NCBI GenBank assembly: GCA_007922195.1
Contig: ML681964.1
Location: forward strand, 2,727,406-2,791,405
Source of the DNA: Podocnemis expansa
Taxonomy: Eukaryota > Chordata > Testudines > Podocnemididae
Reading direction: 5' to 3'
Length of the DNA: 64,000 bases
Both the position numbers and the translations under genes were made by a program. The notes under the pieces were generated by a model. It was given only the letters and a program-made list of their open reading frames with translations. It made no database searches and had not been told where the DNA came from. The stretch's first letter is position 1. Each line of letters begins with the position of its first letter. This document shows positions 23,592 through 35,387 of this stretch, in pieces.

Positions 23592-24775
23592 TCACTGCGA
23601 TGGCTGCTCGCTTGTGGGCACAGGTCCAGGCTCTTCATAGTCCCTGCCAAGGAATCGGGCCTCAGCCTCCCATGCCAGTGGAATGGGTTCACCCAGCTGC
23701 TTGCAGTAATTGTGGAGGGCCACACATGCCACGATGACTTGGGGCAGTCTCCTCTCTGCAAGGAGGAGGTGGGTTAGGAGGCACCTCCACCGGGTCTTGA
23801 GGCGGCCGAATGCCCGCTCCATCACCTGGCGGCAGTGGGCCAGGCAGCGGTTGAAGAGCTGCTGGCTGGAGTCGAGTGGCCCTGCATATGGCCGCATGAT
23901 CCAGGGCTGCAGGGGGTAGGCTGTGTCTGCCAGAATGAGGACGGGCACCTCTACTCCCCCAAAATTGATGCTGTGAGGGGGGAAGTAGGTGCCTGCCTCC
24001 ATGTCCTGGTACAGGACAGAGTTCCGGAGGACACTGGCATTATGGGCCCTCCCTGGCCATCCCACATAGCAGTTCTGGAACAGGCCCCGGTAGTCCACAA
24101 GGGCCTGCATGATGATGGCATGGTACCCCTTGCGGTTTCGGTACTTGGCGGCCCTGTGGTCCGGGGCTTGCACGGGGATGTGTGTGCTGTCCAGGATCCC
24201 TGCACAGTTGGGGAAGCTGAGGGTGGCCATGCCTGGGATGGTGTCCTGCAGCTCCCCAGGTCTCACCAGGCATTGCAGCAGGACCCAATTGATGGCCCTG
24301 GTGACCTCTGGTGGCAGTGGTGGACCTCCCGACACCAAAGAGGTTCGCCACTGCTCTGTGGGACTCTGGAGTGGCCATCTTCCAGAGGGCGATGGCCACT
24401 CTTTTGTCCACAGGGATGGCAGGCCTCATGGGGGTGTCCCTGTGGTGCAGGTGTGGGACGAGTTCTGTGACCAGGCGGGTGAAGCTGGCCCTAGTAATCC
24501 GAAGTTCTGCCTCCACTGGTCGTCCCCCCAGGAGCGCAGGACAACCCGCTCCCACCAATCTGAGCTTGTCTCCCAAGCCCAGATGTGGCAAGGCACGGGG
24601 GGGGGGGCAGAGGCAGTAGCTCACCGCGGTGGACTAGCTGGATGAAAGCCTCAGGCAGAGGCTGGTCATCCTCTGGCTCCTCAAACTGAGTGTCCCACAT
24701 GTGCAGGAGACCCTGCAGGTGGTCTGAGAGCCTGTGTGCCACACGGCGCTATCTAGGTGACCAGGCGAAGTCCAT
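23592..24775 (-). pseudogene. PIF/Harbinger (HARBI1-like) DDE transposase
   Basis: The transposase cuts and joins transposon ends. The N-terminal part has TSSDWWERVVLRSWGDDQWR, then RITRASFTRLVTELVPHL and RPAIPVDKRVAIALWKMAT, then NLFGVGRST. The DDE nuclease domain is in one 248-residue frame (24338-23592): SFPNCAGILDSTHIPV (D50), VLILADTAYPLQPWIMRPY (D138) and MERAFGRLKTRWRCL (E174), then VACVALHNYCK. All three acidic residues are kept. Breaks are: TAG at 24749-24751, eight codons after the likely ATG (24773-24775); a frame change at the G10 run 24598-24607; a likely 1-base loss near 24500; and a short deletion near 24306-24325, where the copy at 37.6 kb has about three more codons. Two breaks could be sequencing or assembly errors; all four together suggest a dead copy. 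Confidence 0.88.
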
Positions 24776-24949
24776 CGCTTGCAGCGTGCTGCTAGCCTGG
24801 GTGGACAAGGAAGTGAGGGCGGGGCCAGCTTTTATGGGATTGGCTAGCAACATGACTACCGACATGGCCCAGGGAGGCAGCAATGTTGCCACACCTCCCA
24901 TGGTGCCCTGCCCTGGAACCAAAATAGCAAGCCCACAGTGTGGACATGC

Positions 24950-25076
24950 TATTTCGATTCCTGCTTTTTTGTTATTTTGAGGACGGTTTCTTTTTATTTC
25001 GAAATAACCTGTTTCAATAACACGTTATTTTGAAATGTCTTGTTTCAAAACAAGCACTTTGTGTGCGAACATAGCC
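24950..25076. repeat. Right terminal and subterminal repeats of the Harbinger element
   Basis: The motifs ATTTCGA (24953), TATTTCGAAATAA (about 24996-25008), GTTATTTTGAAAT (about 25023-25035) and TGTTTCAAAAC (about 25040-25050) lead into the terminus. They mirror the left subterminal motifs. Confidence 0.7.
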
Positions 25077-25079
25077 AAA

Positions 25080-25535
25080 GAGATTGTTCACAGAGGTACT
25101 CCACATGGTTCAGGTTTTATTAAATCCTTTCATTTCAGGGCCTGGAACAAAATCAGAGCTAACTCTGTGGCAGTGGTGTGGCTAACTGAGGTGACAGAGC
25201 AGGGCAAAGGCAGAGTCAGAAATAAAACACACATCTCTAAAGGCCCCATCAAGGGCCCTGTTTTATGAACCACACTGTGTTTGCATCCTGATGCGGCCTA
25301 GAGCTCGTTGTGTTCTGTGCCGGGGGGGAGGAGGACGTCAGGCTAAGAGTGGATAATACATGGTTGGTGTGTGTTTTTATGTATTCTGGGCACATATTTT
25401 AACTATACTTTGCAGCATGGGTTGGTTGCACTAATGTGGATTAGTACAACTAAACGTGGAAATAAGGTTAAAGGGGGAAGCCAAAAGAAGAGTAGAAGGC
25501 AAAAAGAGAGTGTGAAAACACATGAAAAGTTCCAC
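25080..25535. other. Unannotated DNA
   Basis: Nothing recognised. The frames at 25035-25268 and 25371-25565 have no motifs. Confidence 0.4.
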
Positions 25536-25547
25536 TCCTCCTTAGAA

Positions 25548-25819
25548 CAGCATTTCCCAAACTAATTTGGCCATAGAACACTTTTGGGCTTGGAATATAT
25601 CAATGGAACACATAGATGCTGGTCTGGGGTGTGGAGTGTGGGGCGAGGGTGTTCATATTGAAAAATTATTGCAAGTATTGCTCAAAGGTTGATTTAAAAG
25701 AGAGAGAATTTTTGGGATGTCATTTAATGATATCACGAGCATTGAAATTTTTTCATGGAACACCTGTTCACATCGCATAGAACACCAGTGTTCCATGGAA
25801 CACAGTTTGGGAAATGCTG
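25548..25819. mobile_element. hAT (Charlie-type) MITE, 272 bp
   Basis: Perfect 16-bp inverted ends read CAGCATTTCCCAAACT. The 8-bp flanks CCTTAGAA (25540-25547) and CCCTAGAA (25820-25827) differ at one base. Internal GGAACAC repeats (for example near 25610 and 25760) are typical of this type. It is non-coding; autonomous hAT transposase is needed for movement. Confidence 0.92.
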
Positions 25820-26474
25820 CCCTAGAATACGATGGAGGCAAGTTTACTAAAAGAACTGTCAGTTAGAGCATTAAATTAGATTTAAAAAAAAATGTGATGC
25901 GGATGAGCATTTTGATTACCTTCCAAGCTGAAAAGTAATGGCATTACTTTCAATTTTGTTCCTTGGCCATCTTGCTCTACTTCTGTGACATGATTGATGA
26001 ATGATGTCCTGGAGACTAGAACAGTCATGGTCTCACAGTTCATCTTCCATGTGATGTGCAAGTAATCTTCAGGATTTAATAATCAGCTTCAATATCTGTA
26101 ATTACTGCTTGCCAGGGATTCAGCTCAGACAGATTTAGATCCCTTCCATATGAACACACCTGAAGATTCAAAACAAAATTTGCCTCCATCAGCTGGTATC
26201 CACCTGAAACCAGATATCATTGGAGGTTGCCCAACACTGTCCAGGTCAATTGCAAGGACCTTGTATAATTATGAACTTTTTGGACCAAGAGTCCCCTGTT
26301 TCAACAGCACTTAAAACAAGGAGGCCTTTACCTGATAGGCTTTAAGCATTAATGCAATAAGAAAGTCATATAACAACATATTCTAATTAAAAACCTGGCT
26401 ATGTTTTGGGTTGGGCCATATTGCTCAGTTAGCAGGGTGATGGAGCTATCTGGACCAGTAGTCTGCCTATTTAT

Positions 26475-26860
26475 GGGTACGTCTACACTTGAGCCTTCGG
26501 TCGACTTAAGGAAGGTTAAGTTGACCTACAAACTCCTGCAGCCACACTGGGCTTTTGTTAAGTCCACTTAAGTGCTTCCTTAAGTCAGCTTAAGAACAAC
26601 ACCTCTTAAGGTTGACTTAATGCTTAAGTAGACCTTACTAAGTTGACTTAAGCCATTTTAGATGGGGAAAGTCCTTAAGTCAAGCTAATTGGCCTCCAGT
26701 CCCCCTCCCCACACCACTCATCTGTCAACCTAGCACCTACCAGTGTGGATGCTGGCAGTCAACAGGAGTTTTCAATGTGTTGTTAAGTTGACCTAGGAAG
26801 GTCAATTTTAAGTTGACCTTGTTAGGTTGACTTGACAGAGCCTCCAGTGTAGGCATACCC
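26475..26860. mobile_element. Harbinger-type MITE with TTAAG/CTTAA arrays
   Basis: The left end is GGGTACGTCTACACT and the right end, reversed, is GGGTATGCCTACACT. TAT flanks both sides (26472-26474, 26861-26863). The interior is filled with GTTGACTTAAG-like words in both orientations (for example 26499-26530, 26570-26660, 26795-26835). Length is 386 bp, non-coding. The shared CTACAC terminus is inferred to tie it to the Harbinger group. Confidence 0.85.
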
Positions 26861-26869
26861 TATGAGTTT

Positions 26870-28780
26870 CCAGTGCATCCTCACTGTATATGCCTGCTAA
26901 TGGGATAATGAAACCCAAAGTTGAGTGGATGTCATTTGGTTAATAGAGTTTTACACAGGTCTCTGTGTATAGATCACTTTTTCACTGTGTATTTAACAAG
27001 CCTGATGAAGGAGCTGTCTTGACATCCTGGAAATATGGCCTACTTTTTCTCAAATCATTGCAAATAATAGCAAATCCAAAAGAAGAATGGATAATATTTA
27101 AGTGTTTATAATAAACAATCATCCCACCTTGTATGTAACTGTGATATGCACGCTAGGAAAACTTGTCTATTTCACACATACACATGCACACATGCACGCA
27201 CGAAAGTGTCCAAAAAAAAGCTGTTACTTCACCTACATTGTCTCTCTAGTATTCTGGAACTGATATGGCTATAACAACACTGGATATACTATTTAAGCTG
27301 TTATATTTCTTTTAGGGTAGCAGTGAGAAAAGTCTCCTCTCTCCAGGCAGGATAGTTTAGCTGAATCTAATGAAAAAGGTACAGATATCAAAGTGTCTGA
27401 TTCTTCTTTCTTCTAAGCTGTTCAGCATCCGAAAGCAAACTGTGTTTGAGCATATGGTATATGAAAGCCTAATTGGTTCAGAAAACGGTGCCTCAGAAGT
27501 TGTTTTCTCATTCATCGCAAAGGCAATCCTCTTCTTTCTTCAAGTGATCTTCACTTAGAAGGGGCCAGAGATCTGTATGATCAAACAGAGGAGCCAGTCT
27601 AGATATAGTAGTGGGAAGTATTATTATTGATCCTGTTCCATCAGAAATAACCTCTGCATGGAAGCCAGCAAGGCTTAGGTGTCTGTGGATGAGGACTGAG
27701 AAATCTGAGGCTGATAAATAAACGAAGAATTAAAAATAGGCATGGAACTTCATGGGTAAATGTAGCTGTCTGGCACAAACTGCTTTGCATCAGTGCTGCA
27801 GCTATGCAGACATATATGTACATAAATGACTTCTGACACAGGGCCTGACCATTTTCTTGGGCTGGCTATGCCTGCTTTCCAACTCAAACATATTGCTCAG
27901 ACACACTGATCTGAAGCTGATCACTTGTAATAACTTCCATTATTCCTCTGTCCTTCCAGCTCTAGTTCCCCCCCATTCTCCAGTCTCTGCCCTCACCAAG
28001 CACCACTACAGGCATTCCAGTTCTGTTTCCCTGCTCCCCTCCGCCCCCCGACCCCCGCCAGGATAAGTGCTTGTTATTGACCTGGTAAATGGATCTACCC
28101 CTAGATCATTGTAGCTTGCACACACAGTTATTTTCAGCTCAGAATGAACCATTTTCAATTGTCTGAAGCCAATGGATTTTGTAGATGTGCAAAAGCCCTG
28201 TGACATTAAATGGGGAAGGTCAGACAATGAAATTAGAACTTCCCATATATTTTCCTGATTGGCTTCGGGAAATTGAGAAGGGTGAGCTGAGTAAGGTAGC
28301 AATGGATGACTTCCCGCTCCCAAATTGATGGTCTGAGGGAGTTGGAGTCATCGCTGTTTTGGAGATGGAGTCTCAGTCTTACATCCCTACCAATTGTACC
28401 TTTTCTATTGTTTGCATTTGGAGCTGGCCTGGACTCCCAAACACTGAGATATGGAAGGCGATTTCCTGCTTCCACCAAAGAAGGCTGTGATAGTGATGTT
28501 GCTTATAATGACAGCAAGCCACTATAAACATAGATCAATTTACAGAAGAAATGTTAAAGGAAACTAGATTTGAGAATAATTATTTCCTGAACAGCAGCGT
28601 AACAAGACTATCCTGTTGGCTTTAACTTCAGTATGTATTGAGATGTTTATTTTGGAATCTCACAACCAATACCTGAACTGCACTTGAAGTAGAAGATGCT
28701 CATGTTGTGATTTGATATTAGTGCTAACTATGAACTGAATTTTCTGATCCACAGGAAATTCTACAGTTTTAGGGGATGGG
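26870..28780. other. Unannotated DNA
   Basis: No gene or repeat family recognised. A C-rich patch lies at 27968-28062. Confidence 0.4.
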
Positions 28781-28789
28781 GGGGGTGTT

Positions 28790-29120
28790 CCAAATTTGAA
28801 CAAAAATCCAAAATGTTAAAATTTTCTGTGGAATGCAAATTCCCCCCAAACATTCAATTTGGGATGCTCCAAAGGTTTAATTTTGATAGTGTTGAAACAT
28901 TTTATGAAAGTGTCATTTTGATTCACGTCATTTAGCATTTTATATTACATTAAAATATAGATGATACAGACCTAATAGTAAATGGAATATATATTAAGAG
29001 GATGTAAAAATTAAAATTTTCATACAACATAAAAGTCCACATGAAAAAAATCAAAATGACACTGTCCAAATAAAATATTTTCATTTTTTCCCATTAAAAA
29101 AAATAGTCAAATTTGGCACA
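28790..29120. repeat. Candidate old palindromic element
   Basis: GTGTCATTTTGATT (28910-28923) and its exact reverse complement (29049-29062) flank an AT-rich centre, with more AAATTT-type inverted words around them. The layout suggests an old palindromic MITE, but no ends or duplications can be set. Confidence 0.4.
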
Positions 29121-29359
29121 CATGCACACACACAAAACCTTTCTGTTTTGACAACATTGCATTTTTTTAATAGCAAACAGTTCCATCAAAAAACAATTGA
29201 CTGGCTTTATTCGGAACTGATTTGAATGGGATGACTTGCAGTGCAAACTGCATCTTAATAGGAGTAAGCATGGCCCTGAGTTTATAATTTCAGTTGGGGA
29301 TGATTCATTTGTTGTGCACAATAGCTAGACTCCTTTGGGTGCTACATTATTATACAATG

Positions 29360-29362
<3 letters not shown>

Positions 29363-29416
<54 letters not shown>
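29363..29416. repeat. (TA)n(CA)n microsatellite
   Basis: About 38 bases of alternating TA are followed by eight AC units (29401-29416). The tyrosine/isoleucine repeats in overlapping frames are artefacts of this. Confidence 0.95.
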
Positions 29417-29594
29417 TCAGATCTTTCTCCCTTGATGCATCTGCCAAGTCTCTTCTTTATTTTTCTCACGTTCTTTATCTCTCCAACCCTATTTCATCTC
29501 TTTCGCCTCCTTGTGCCCTCCTACTTTTGTTCTTTTACAGTATTACTGTTCAGGAATCACACTCCCTGTTGCTGTGCAGTTCTGTTGAAGTAGA

Positions 29595-29817
29595 ATGGTG
29601 AGTCCCAAACTTTTCAAGCGTGAGGACCCCTTTTCAACGGCAGACCGTTGCATGCTACTATTGTTTTTTACATGCCATTTTAATGGAAATGTAACATAAT
29701 AATATGCTTTCAGTAATAATTTGCTTCGTGCAGATGTTGTTTTTCTTTTCTGCAGACCCCCTGTGGTAGTCTCCCAGACCACAAGGGGTTTGTGTGGACT
29801 ACAGACTAGGAACCATT
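29595..29817. mobile_element. hAT-type MITE, older
   Basis: The left part GTCCCAAACTTTTCAAGCG, then GAGGACCCCTTTTC, and the right part GACTACAGACTAGGAACCATT resemble hAT deletion derivatives with GACCCC blocks. The flanks GAAGTAGA (29587-29594) and GAATTAGA (29818-29825) differ at one base, consistent with an aged 8-bp duplication. The terminal repeats are poorly kept. Confidence 0.65.
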
Positions 29818-29829
29818 GAATTAGAACTT

Positions 29830-31380
29830 TAAAAGACAGTACTGTCTCCTCTCAGAAAGTGACTGCTTAATTCACAAATTAAAAGGAGCATTATCTGAAG
29901 CATAAGTTCAGGGCATCAGGGGAAACTACGGGATGCTATTCTGGAGCTTTCCAGCTTCATCCAACCTCATAATGAAACTAGTAAGAGCATCCTAGTAGTA
30001 AAGACCATGTGAAGAGGCATGTGTGAAGGGACAATAGGAATTTTTCAAGCTAGGAACACATTGGTGAGGTACATTCAGTACGTATGGGGGACTATTTTCA
30101 CTGAGTGCTTGCTATTTGGGGGGTGCCATTTACGCTCATCTTGTTGCCAGCAACATTGGCAGGTCTGAGGAGTCCCTTCTGTGACTGTGAGAGGTGTTGC
30201 TGCTTTGACTTGTATTGGCAATTGAACTCTGGCTTCAAAAGAAAGTAATACACAATGCAGCCTTCAAAGAGAGAGTTCTCTTCAGAAACATGGAATCCTT
30301 ATTAGCTCAGCTACTTTGCAAACATGAACTCTTAATCCTTTAGAGATTGGAAAATGAGGCAGTTAGAACTGTACGTAGATGGTTTCGAAACCTGTGTAAG
30401 TGCACTGGAAGAGACGGGGCTTTATAAAGGTTCCCTCTAGATTTAAATGCAAAATTGTTCTATATAAGCATGAAAAATCAAGGATGGTAAGAAACATTAA
30501 ATAGGAAATCCTGCTGGTTTGACTGCATCACCACAGCCGCACTCACTAACAGTGTGTCTTATGGTGAAGTTACAACTGAAATCAGGGTCAAATGATATTT
30601 TTACATGTGATTTATGATAGATATGTGTGATCCAATAAAGAGCTATTAGTTGGATTTCATAATACATTATTTTATCTTAATCAGCAGCTACCATAAAGCA
30701 GCAACAGGAGTTATATATTTCACAGCCACTTTAGGTTATTGAAAGCTTGCAATAGTCTCCAAGAGTACTCAGAGCTCATCAAATTAAGCAAAAAAGTGCA
30801 AATTAAGTACAATCAGGTCTACAAGCCATTGCATTTATGTGGTGGGGGGAGGGAGAGAAATAGCATGAAGAGGAGGATGAGCCATTAAAAATGCATTTCT
30901 CAACAGCAGTCACTTATGAAAAAAAATAATTAGCAACCACCAGCCCACCTTTTGTAGTGAGCAAAGGGCTACGTGCACATTGCCCACAAAATAAAATCAT
31001 AGCTTTTGCAGTCATTTGATTATCAAATCATATCCAAATATAGCATGCTTATCATTTTGGCATCCACCTATTGCAGGTTTTGGAGGGGGTAAAGCCCACC
31101 CTGCCTATTTTTCTTTTGTCTACATAGAAGCTTGTCAAACATTTGCAAATCCAGACAGAGCCTCTTCAGCCTGAGTCTCAGAGCACCATAGGGAATTGAA
31201 GTGCTACTTTGCCCTGGGGGGTAACACCAGAGCCTCCAGAATGTTTGGCTCCTTTTGCTGAAAACCTGCTGTCAGTGCAGTGGCTAGCATCATGGACCTC
31301 TGATACATCATTAGGTCCCTGGTCTCCCTAGGGGACAAGTGGGAGAAAGAGCACACCTTTAAGGACTTCAGGTTGGCTGA
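29830..31380. other. Unannotated DNA
   Basis: Nothing recognised. Confidence 0.4.
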
Positions 31381-31384
31381 TGTC

Positions 31385-31995
31385 AACAAGGATTAGAGTA
31401 CTCATCCACCAATGTGATTTATGCCACCATGTGCCAGAAATGTACCCCCCCCAACTTTATATACTGGACAAACAGAACACTCTCTACACAAAAGAATAAG
31501 TGGACACACGTCAGACATTGCAACATTCAAAAACTAATAGGGGACCATTTCAATCTCCCTCATCATGGCATTAATGATCTGTAAGTAGCCCTATTCAGGC
31601 AAATGGGTAACAAATCAAAGAGAAACTGCGGAATTAGAATTCATATGCAGATTTGACAACATCAGTTTAGGGTTGAATAAAGACTGTGCCCCGTCCCACC
31701 CATTACAACAGGCAAGTTTGCTTTCCTGCCTCCCTCCTATACACTGTATGTCACTGGTTGAATCTAAACAACTGTATTGATTCACTGTAACAGTCTGACC
31801 TGATCCTATGCCTTACACTTCCCTCCATTTATTTTTCCACCCATTTTATAAGTTCCCCCATCTTCAAGCACCTGACAAAGTGGGATTTTCTGTCACAAAA
31901 AGCTCATGCAATAACTAAATCTGTTAGTGCTTAAAAATGCCAGCAGACTCCTTGTTTATTTTGCTGAACTAGACTAACACAGTTACCACTTTAGA
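31385..31995 (+). mobile_element. Penelope-like element 3' end
   Basis: It begins inside the GIY-YIG module: STNVIYATMCQKC, a C run that breaks the frame, then a LYTGQTEHSLHKRI-like stretch. It continues through the 3'UTR to the same tail as the 10.4-kb copy (GCAATAACTAAATCTGTTAG, then AGACTCCTTG and CTAGACTAACACAG). It keeps CAG where the 9.95-kb copy has TAG. The YIG glycine region is degraded. It is 5' truncated. Confidence 0.8.
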
Positions 31996-31999
31996 ACTC

Positions 32000-32300
32000 C
32001 TGAGAGAGCAGTCTAACATCAGCAGTTGCCTGCTTACTTTGTAAAAGAAAGAAAACGAACTCCAGGAGGGTGTCAAGCAAAAGGATGGGATTTTGTGTCA
32101 GCAGTGGCCCAGTGAATTGCATTCAGAGGGATTTGAGGCAGAGTGTGGAGAACTGACAACGAAAAAACCCACAATGAATATATTTTTCATTTGTAGCATT
32201 TCAGCTGAATGTCATCTGTCTGTTACTGTGTAGCTGTCATAGCTACTTCGGACATGATCTTTTAGTTATTTGTAGGCGCAGTAGTACATCCATGCATAAA
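32000..32300. other. Unannotated DNA
   Basis: Nothing recognised. Confidence 0.4.
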
Positions 32301-32304
32301 CAAC

Positions 32305-32345
32305 TGGGACGATAGATTGTAAGTTCTTTGGGGCAGAGACTGGCT
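32305..32345 (+). mobile_element. Short MIR/L2-type 3' fragment
   Basis: AGATTGTAAGTTCTTTGGGG, then CAGAGACTGG, is the start of the reptile version of the MIR/L2 3' tail seen more fully at 47.46 kb and 50.73 kb. Confidence 0.45.
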
Positions 32346-32854
32346 AGCTTGATTTTTGTGTGGCATGAGCAGCAACATATAACTCTACTGAACAAGAAGT
32401 GACACTCCAGTAAACATGAATGGTTTGCAGGCCCAATATTATTCATTGTTCATGAATGTTCATATGTGACCACTCCACCTTCACGAAAACGTTCACAAAT
32501 TCTGAAAGCTTCATGAATTTTAGGACAAATGCTTATTTGTTTGAAGGTGCTTACTGAATCTGTGTTATCGATTATTCCTCATCTACTGCTTGGCATTTCT
32601 TTGCGCAGAAAGTTCCAGTCAATCAGCTAAGAAATAGGAACAATACCATAAGAATTGGGTGACCATTAACATGCCACAAATAATTGATGGCACATAGGAA
32701 ATAGTCAAAAATGATCCATTAATGAGCAGCCCTATTAAATTAGTATTATTGTTACCAGTAATCCACAACATGCACAGCCTATTAATCTGTTGTTGTCTCT
32801 ACCCTCTCACTCTGCTCTGCTTGCTTGTCCAATCCTTTTTACTTTTTCTATTAA

Positions 32855-32965
32855 GATAATAAAGTCTTTGGTGCAGGGAACTATGATTTATTATGTGTTT
32901 GTACAAAACATAGGCACAACAGGCCCCATGCCCAGTTAGGTGCTGCCTTTAAGTATTAATAATAA
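32855..32965 (+). mobile_element. MIR/L2-type 3' tail
   Basis: AATAAAGTCTTTGGTGCAGG, TTATGTGTTTGTAC, then AGGCCCCATGCCCAGTTAGG and a TGCTG...TATTAATAATAA ending follow the order of the 50.73-kb copy. Confidence 0.55.
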
Positions 32966-32969
32966 GAAG

Positions 32970-35005
32970 ATACAAGGTGAAATATATTTTCATACAGTGC
33001 TTGGAGACCAAAACTAGCAGTAATGAAAAAAAAAATCAGTTGTAGACATTAGGCTAAGTTTGCAAATGATTCATGAACAGAAAACAAAAAGGCTAAGCTT
33101 ACGTAACAAATTATTGCAAATAAGCAAATTAATTAGGCTTAGTCTCCTCTGAGATGTAAAACTGTGATAGCAGGTTTCCGGAAAGAATCATCATATTTCA
33201 CCTTCCAACATGTTTCACATATAAGGGTAGGCAGGGTCTTAGAAGTTAAACAGCTGAGAGAATGCAGAGGTTTGTTTCTAACTCAGTTCCTAAGATCTGA
33301 GAGAGCTGAGCATCAAACATGGGGAAAGAAGGGGAAACTTGTAAATTATCAGATCTGGTTTAGTCATAACAGGCGAGTTGGGCAGTTACTCAAGACTTTT
33401 TAGGACTGCCATTCATCAGTTTCCACCAAGAAAAAAATAAGTGGTTGAATAGTTTGTTTGGTATTATGGTAACTAGCAATAGGCAAAATTTATCCAGTGG
33501 ATTTTTTTTAATAAAGGACACAGACACAAAAATTAATTCACTATGACTTTGTGTGTCTTACCAAGTCTTTCTGCTTTTCAAAGTCAGTGTTCATGGGTGG
33601 TTCACTTTATTTTCTTCCAAAAATCTCATAATTTTGAAGATGTATGATCAAGTTATTGGAGAGTCAAATTCAGATCACAAAACAGTCTCCTAATGAAAGG
33701 TCAGGTAGGGAAGCCATTGGGTTTGTGTGGAAGGACAGCTGTGAGAACCATGGAGACGATTCCGCCTGTAAATATGCTGAGTTCCAAAGGATGATTAGTC
33801 AGCAACCACATGGAATTTATGGAAGGCACTATAGCAGATTGTGCACTTTAGGAAAATTTGCATATCATAAATTGTGCTAACAGCTAAAAGACACAAAACT
33901 GGCTTGCCACTTTAATCATATTGCTTTACTCATGAGAACTGAATTTGGGCACGCCATCAGCGTTGCAGATGTGGACATGCCATCATTTTTTTACTGTGTT
34001 CTCAGTTAAAAGCTTTTGTTGGCTTGGAGCTGTCTCCCTCCTCTTTTGTGCAATATAAGACAGCAAAAGAAAGGTTGTCTGTATACATGCCTATAGTTTG
34101 ACACTTTTAATGAGCAGCAAATGTAGGGTTAGTGAACCTTAAAATGTGTAACACATATCTGGCTATAGCTATAGACATATCTTCTCTCGCTACACCCACA
34201 GGCACAAACATACACATATATTTGCTGTCCATGGCTTGCAGTCTATGGTGCCATCTGGTGGAAAGAAGTCCATAGCAGTTCTCCTGGTACATTAAAAATT
34301 GTGTGTTTTAAAAGGACTTAAAAATAAAAGAGAACAGGAGAGAAGCAATAAATATATCACAAAGAAAAGAGGACTCTGATTCAATCACATGGTAGCACAT
34401 GGTATCAATCAATCAATTCCTGTCTGGCAGACAAACCTAATCATATCACCTTCATTCATCCACACTGTTAAACTCTTGCACATTGACCAACAATCCTTGT
34501 GAACAGGCAAAGCTAACATGACTTACAGAAAAATGTAAAGACTTTGTTGCATTTCTAACAGTCCCAGTCTGAACTCTGTCTCCTCTAGGTGGTTTGAAAT
34601 CACTCAAATTTACTATGAATAGCTGACATCATCATTTTTAGTATGGCTCTGAGAATGATTAATTAACTTCCAATGAGTATTTGCATGCAAGACTGTGTAT
34701 TTCTGTGGTGATTTGTCAGGTGTCTGACATGAAAATCTCTCCATTTCCATCAGTGATGCAATTTTTGGGGTGGAAATTTTCATATTGACTCTAGAGAGAG
34801 AGAGAGAGAGACTTGTCAAATATACAGAGAAAGACAGTTGTCATTTTTTAAAATAAAAATTATCATTTTGCTTGTGAAACCTTCCTTTCATTTGGGGGGG
34901 GGGGAGCAAGTAATATGGGTTCATGAAGGAATGCCCCAAACATCCAAGGGTACATACTCACCTTAGATTGAAATGGGTACACAAGCAGAAAGCCAAACAG
35001 TAATA
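32970..35005. other. Unannotated DNA
   Basis: No gene recognised. It contains a GA repeat (34793-34811) and a G run (about 34897-34906). Confidence 0.45.
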
Positions 35006-35387
35006 CATAGACAGTATGTCCACACATGCCTTTTAAATCGATAACAGTGGTTAGATCGATTTTAAAAAGATTTGGTCCACACAATGTTCTCCCAAATCGA
35101 AATGGCAAAGCGCCATCATTTTGAGTCAAGAACCATTGGCTTGGGTCCAGTAAAACCTATTTTTAAAAAGAAACAGCTGTTAAAAATGGTAGCGTCAAAA
35201 TACTGCTTTTTGGCCACGTTATTTCGAAATGGCCATTATATCGATTCCAGTGTGGTTTGCCCAGCCTTCTCCCAGGGTGCACAGCACCAGGAACGAAGAA
35301 GTGCTGTGCCCCGCCCCTGCCAGGCAGTATGTGCGCAGCCATATGGCAGCACGTGCGCCAGATGACACACAGGGCAGATGCCGCACC

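Larger units (their letters stand above)
20983..25076. mobile_element. Near-complete PIF/Harbinger DNA transposon, 4.1 kb
   Basis: The left end is GGGTGTGTTCACACA and the right end, reverse-complemented, is GGCTATGTTCGCACA. Both sides are flanked by AAA (20980-20982 and 25077-25079), fitting the 3-bp duplication of the superfamily, although AAA is also a low-information word. Subterminal TTTCGAAA-type repeats fill about 21006-21265 and 24950-25050. Inside are a Myb/SANT-like gene (+) and a DDE transposase gene (-), arranged convergently. GC content is far above the flanks. Both genes carry breaks, so the copy is probably inactive but young compared with the 35-38.5 kb copy. Confidence 0.9.

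Noticed and set aside
21093..24645. Many long open frames on both strands in the Harbinger interior
   Set aside because: High GC lowers stop frequency. Only the Myb-like and DDE frames contain family motifs; the others are antisense or shifted readings.
26475..26860. Regular spacing of TTAAG words, considered as a CRISPR-like array
   Set aside because: The words are short, occur in both orientations and lie between transposon inverted repeats with a duplication; the genome is eukaryotic.
29294..29601. Open frames with YIYIYI repeats
   Set aside because: They are translation of the TA/CA microsatellite.
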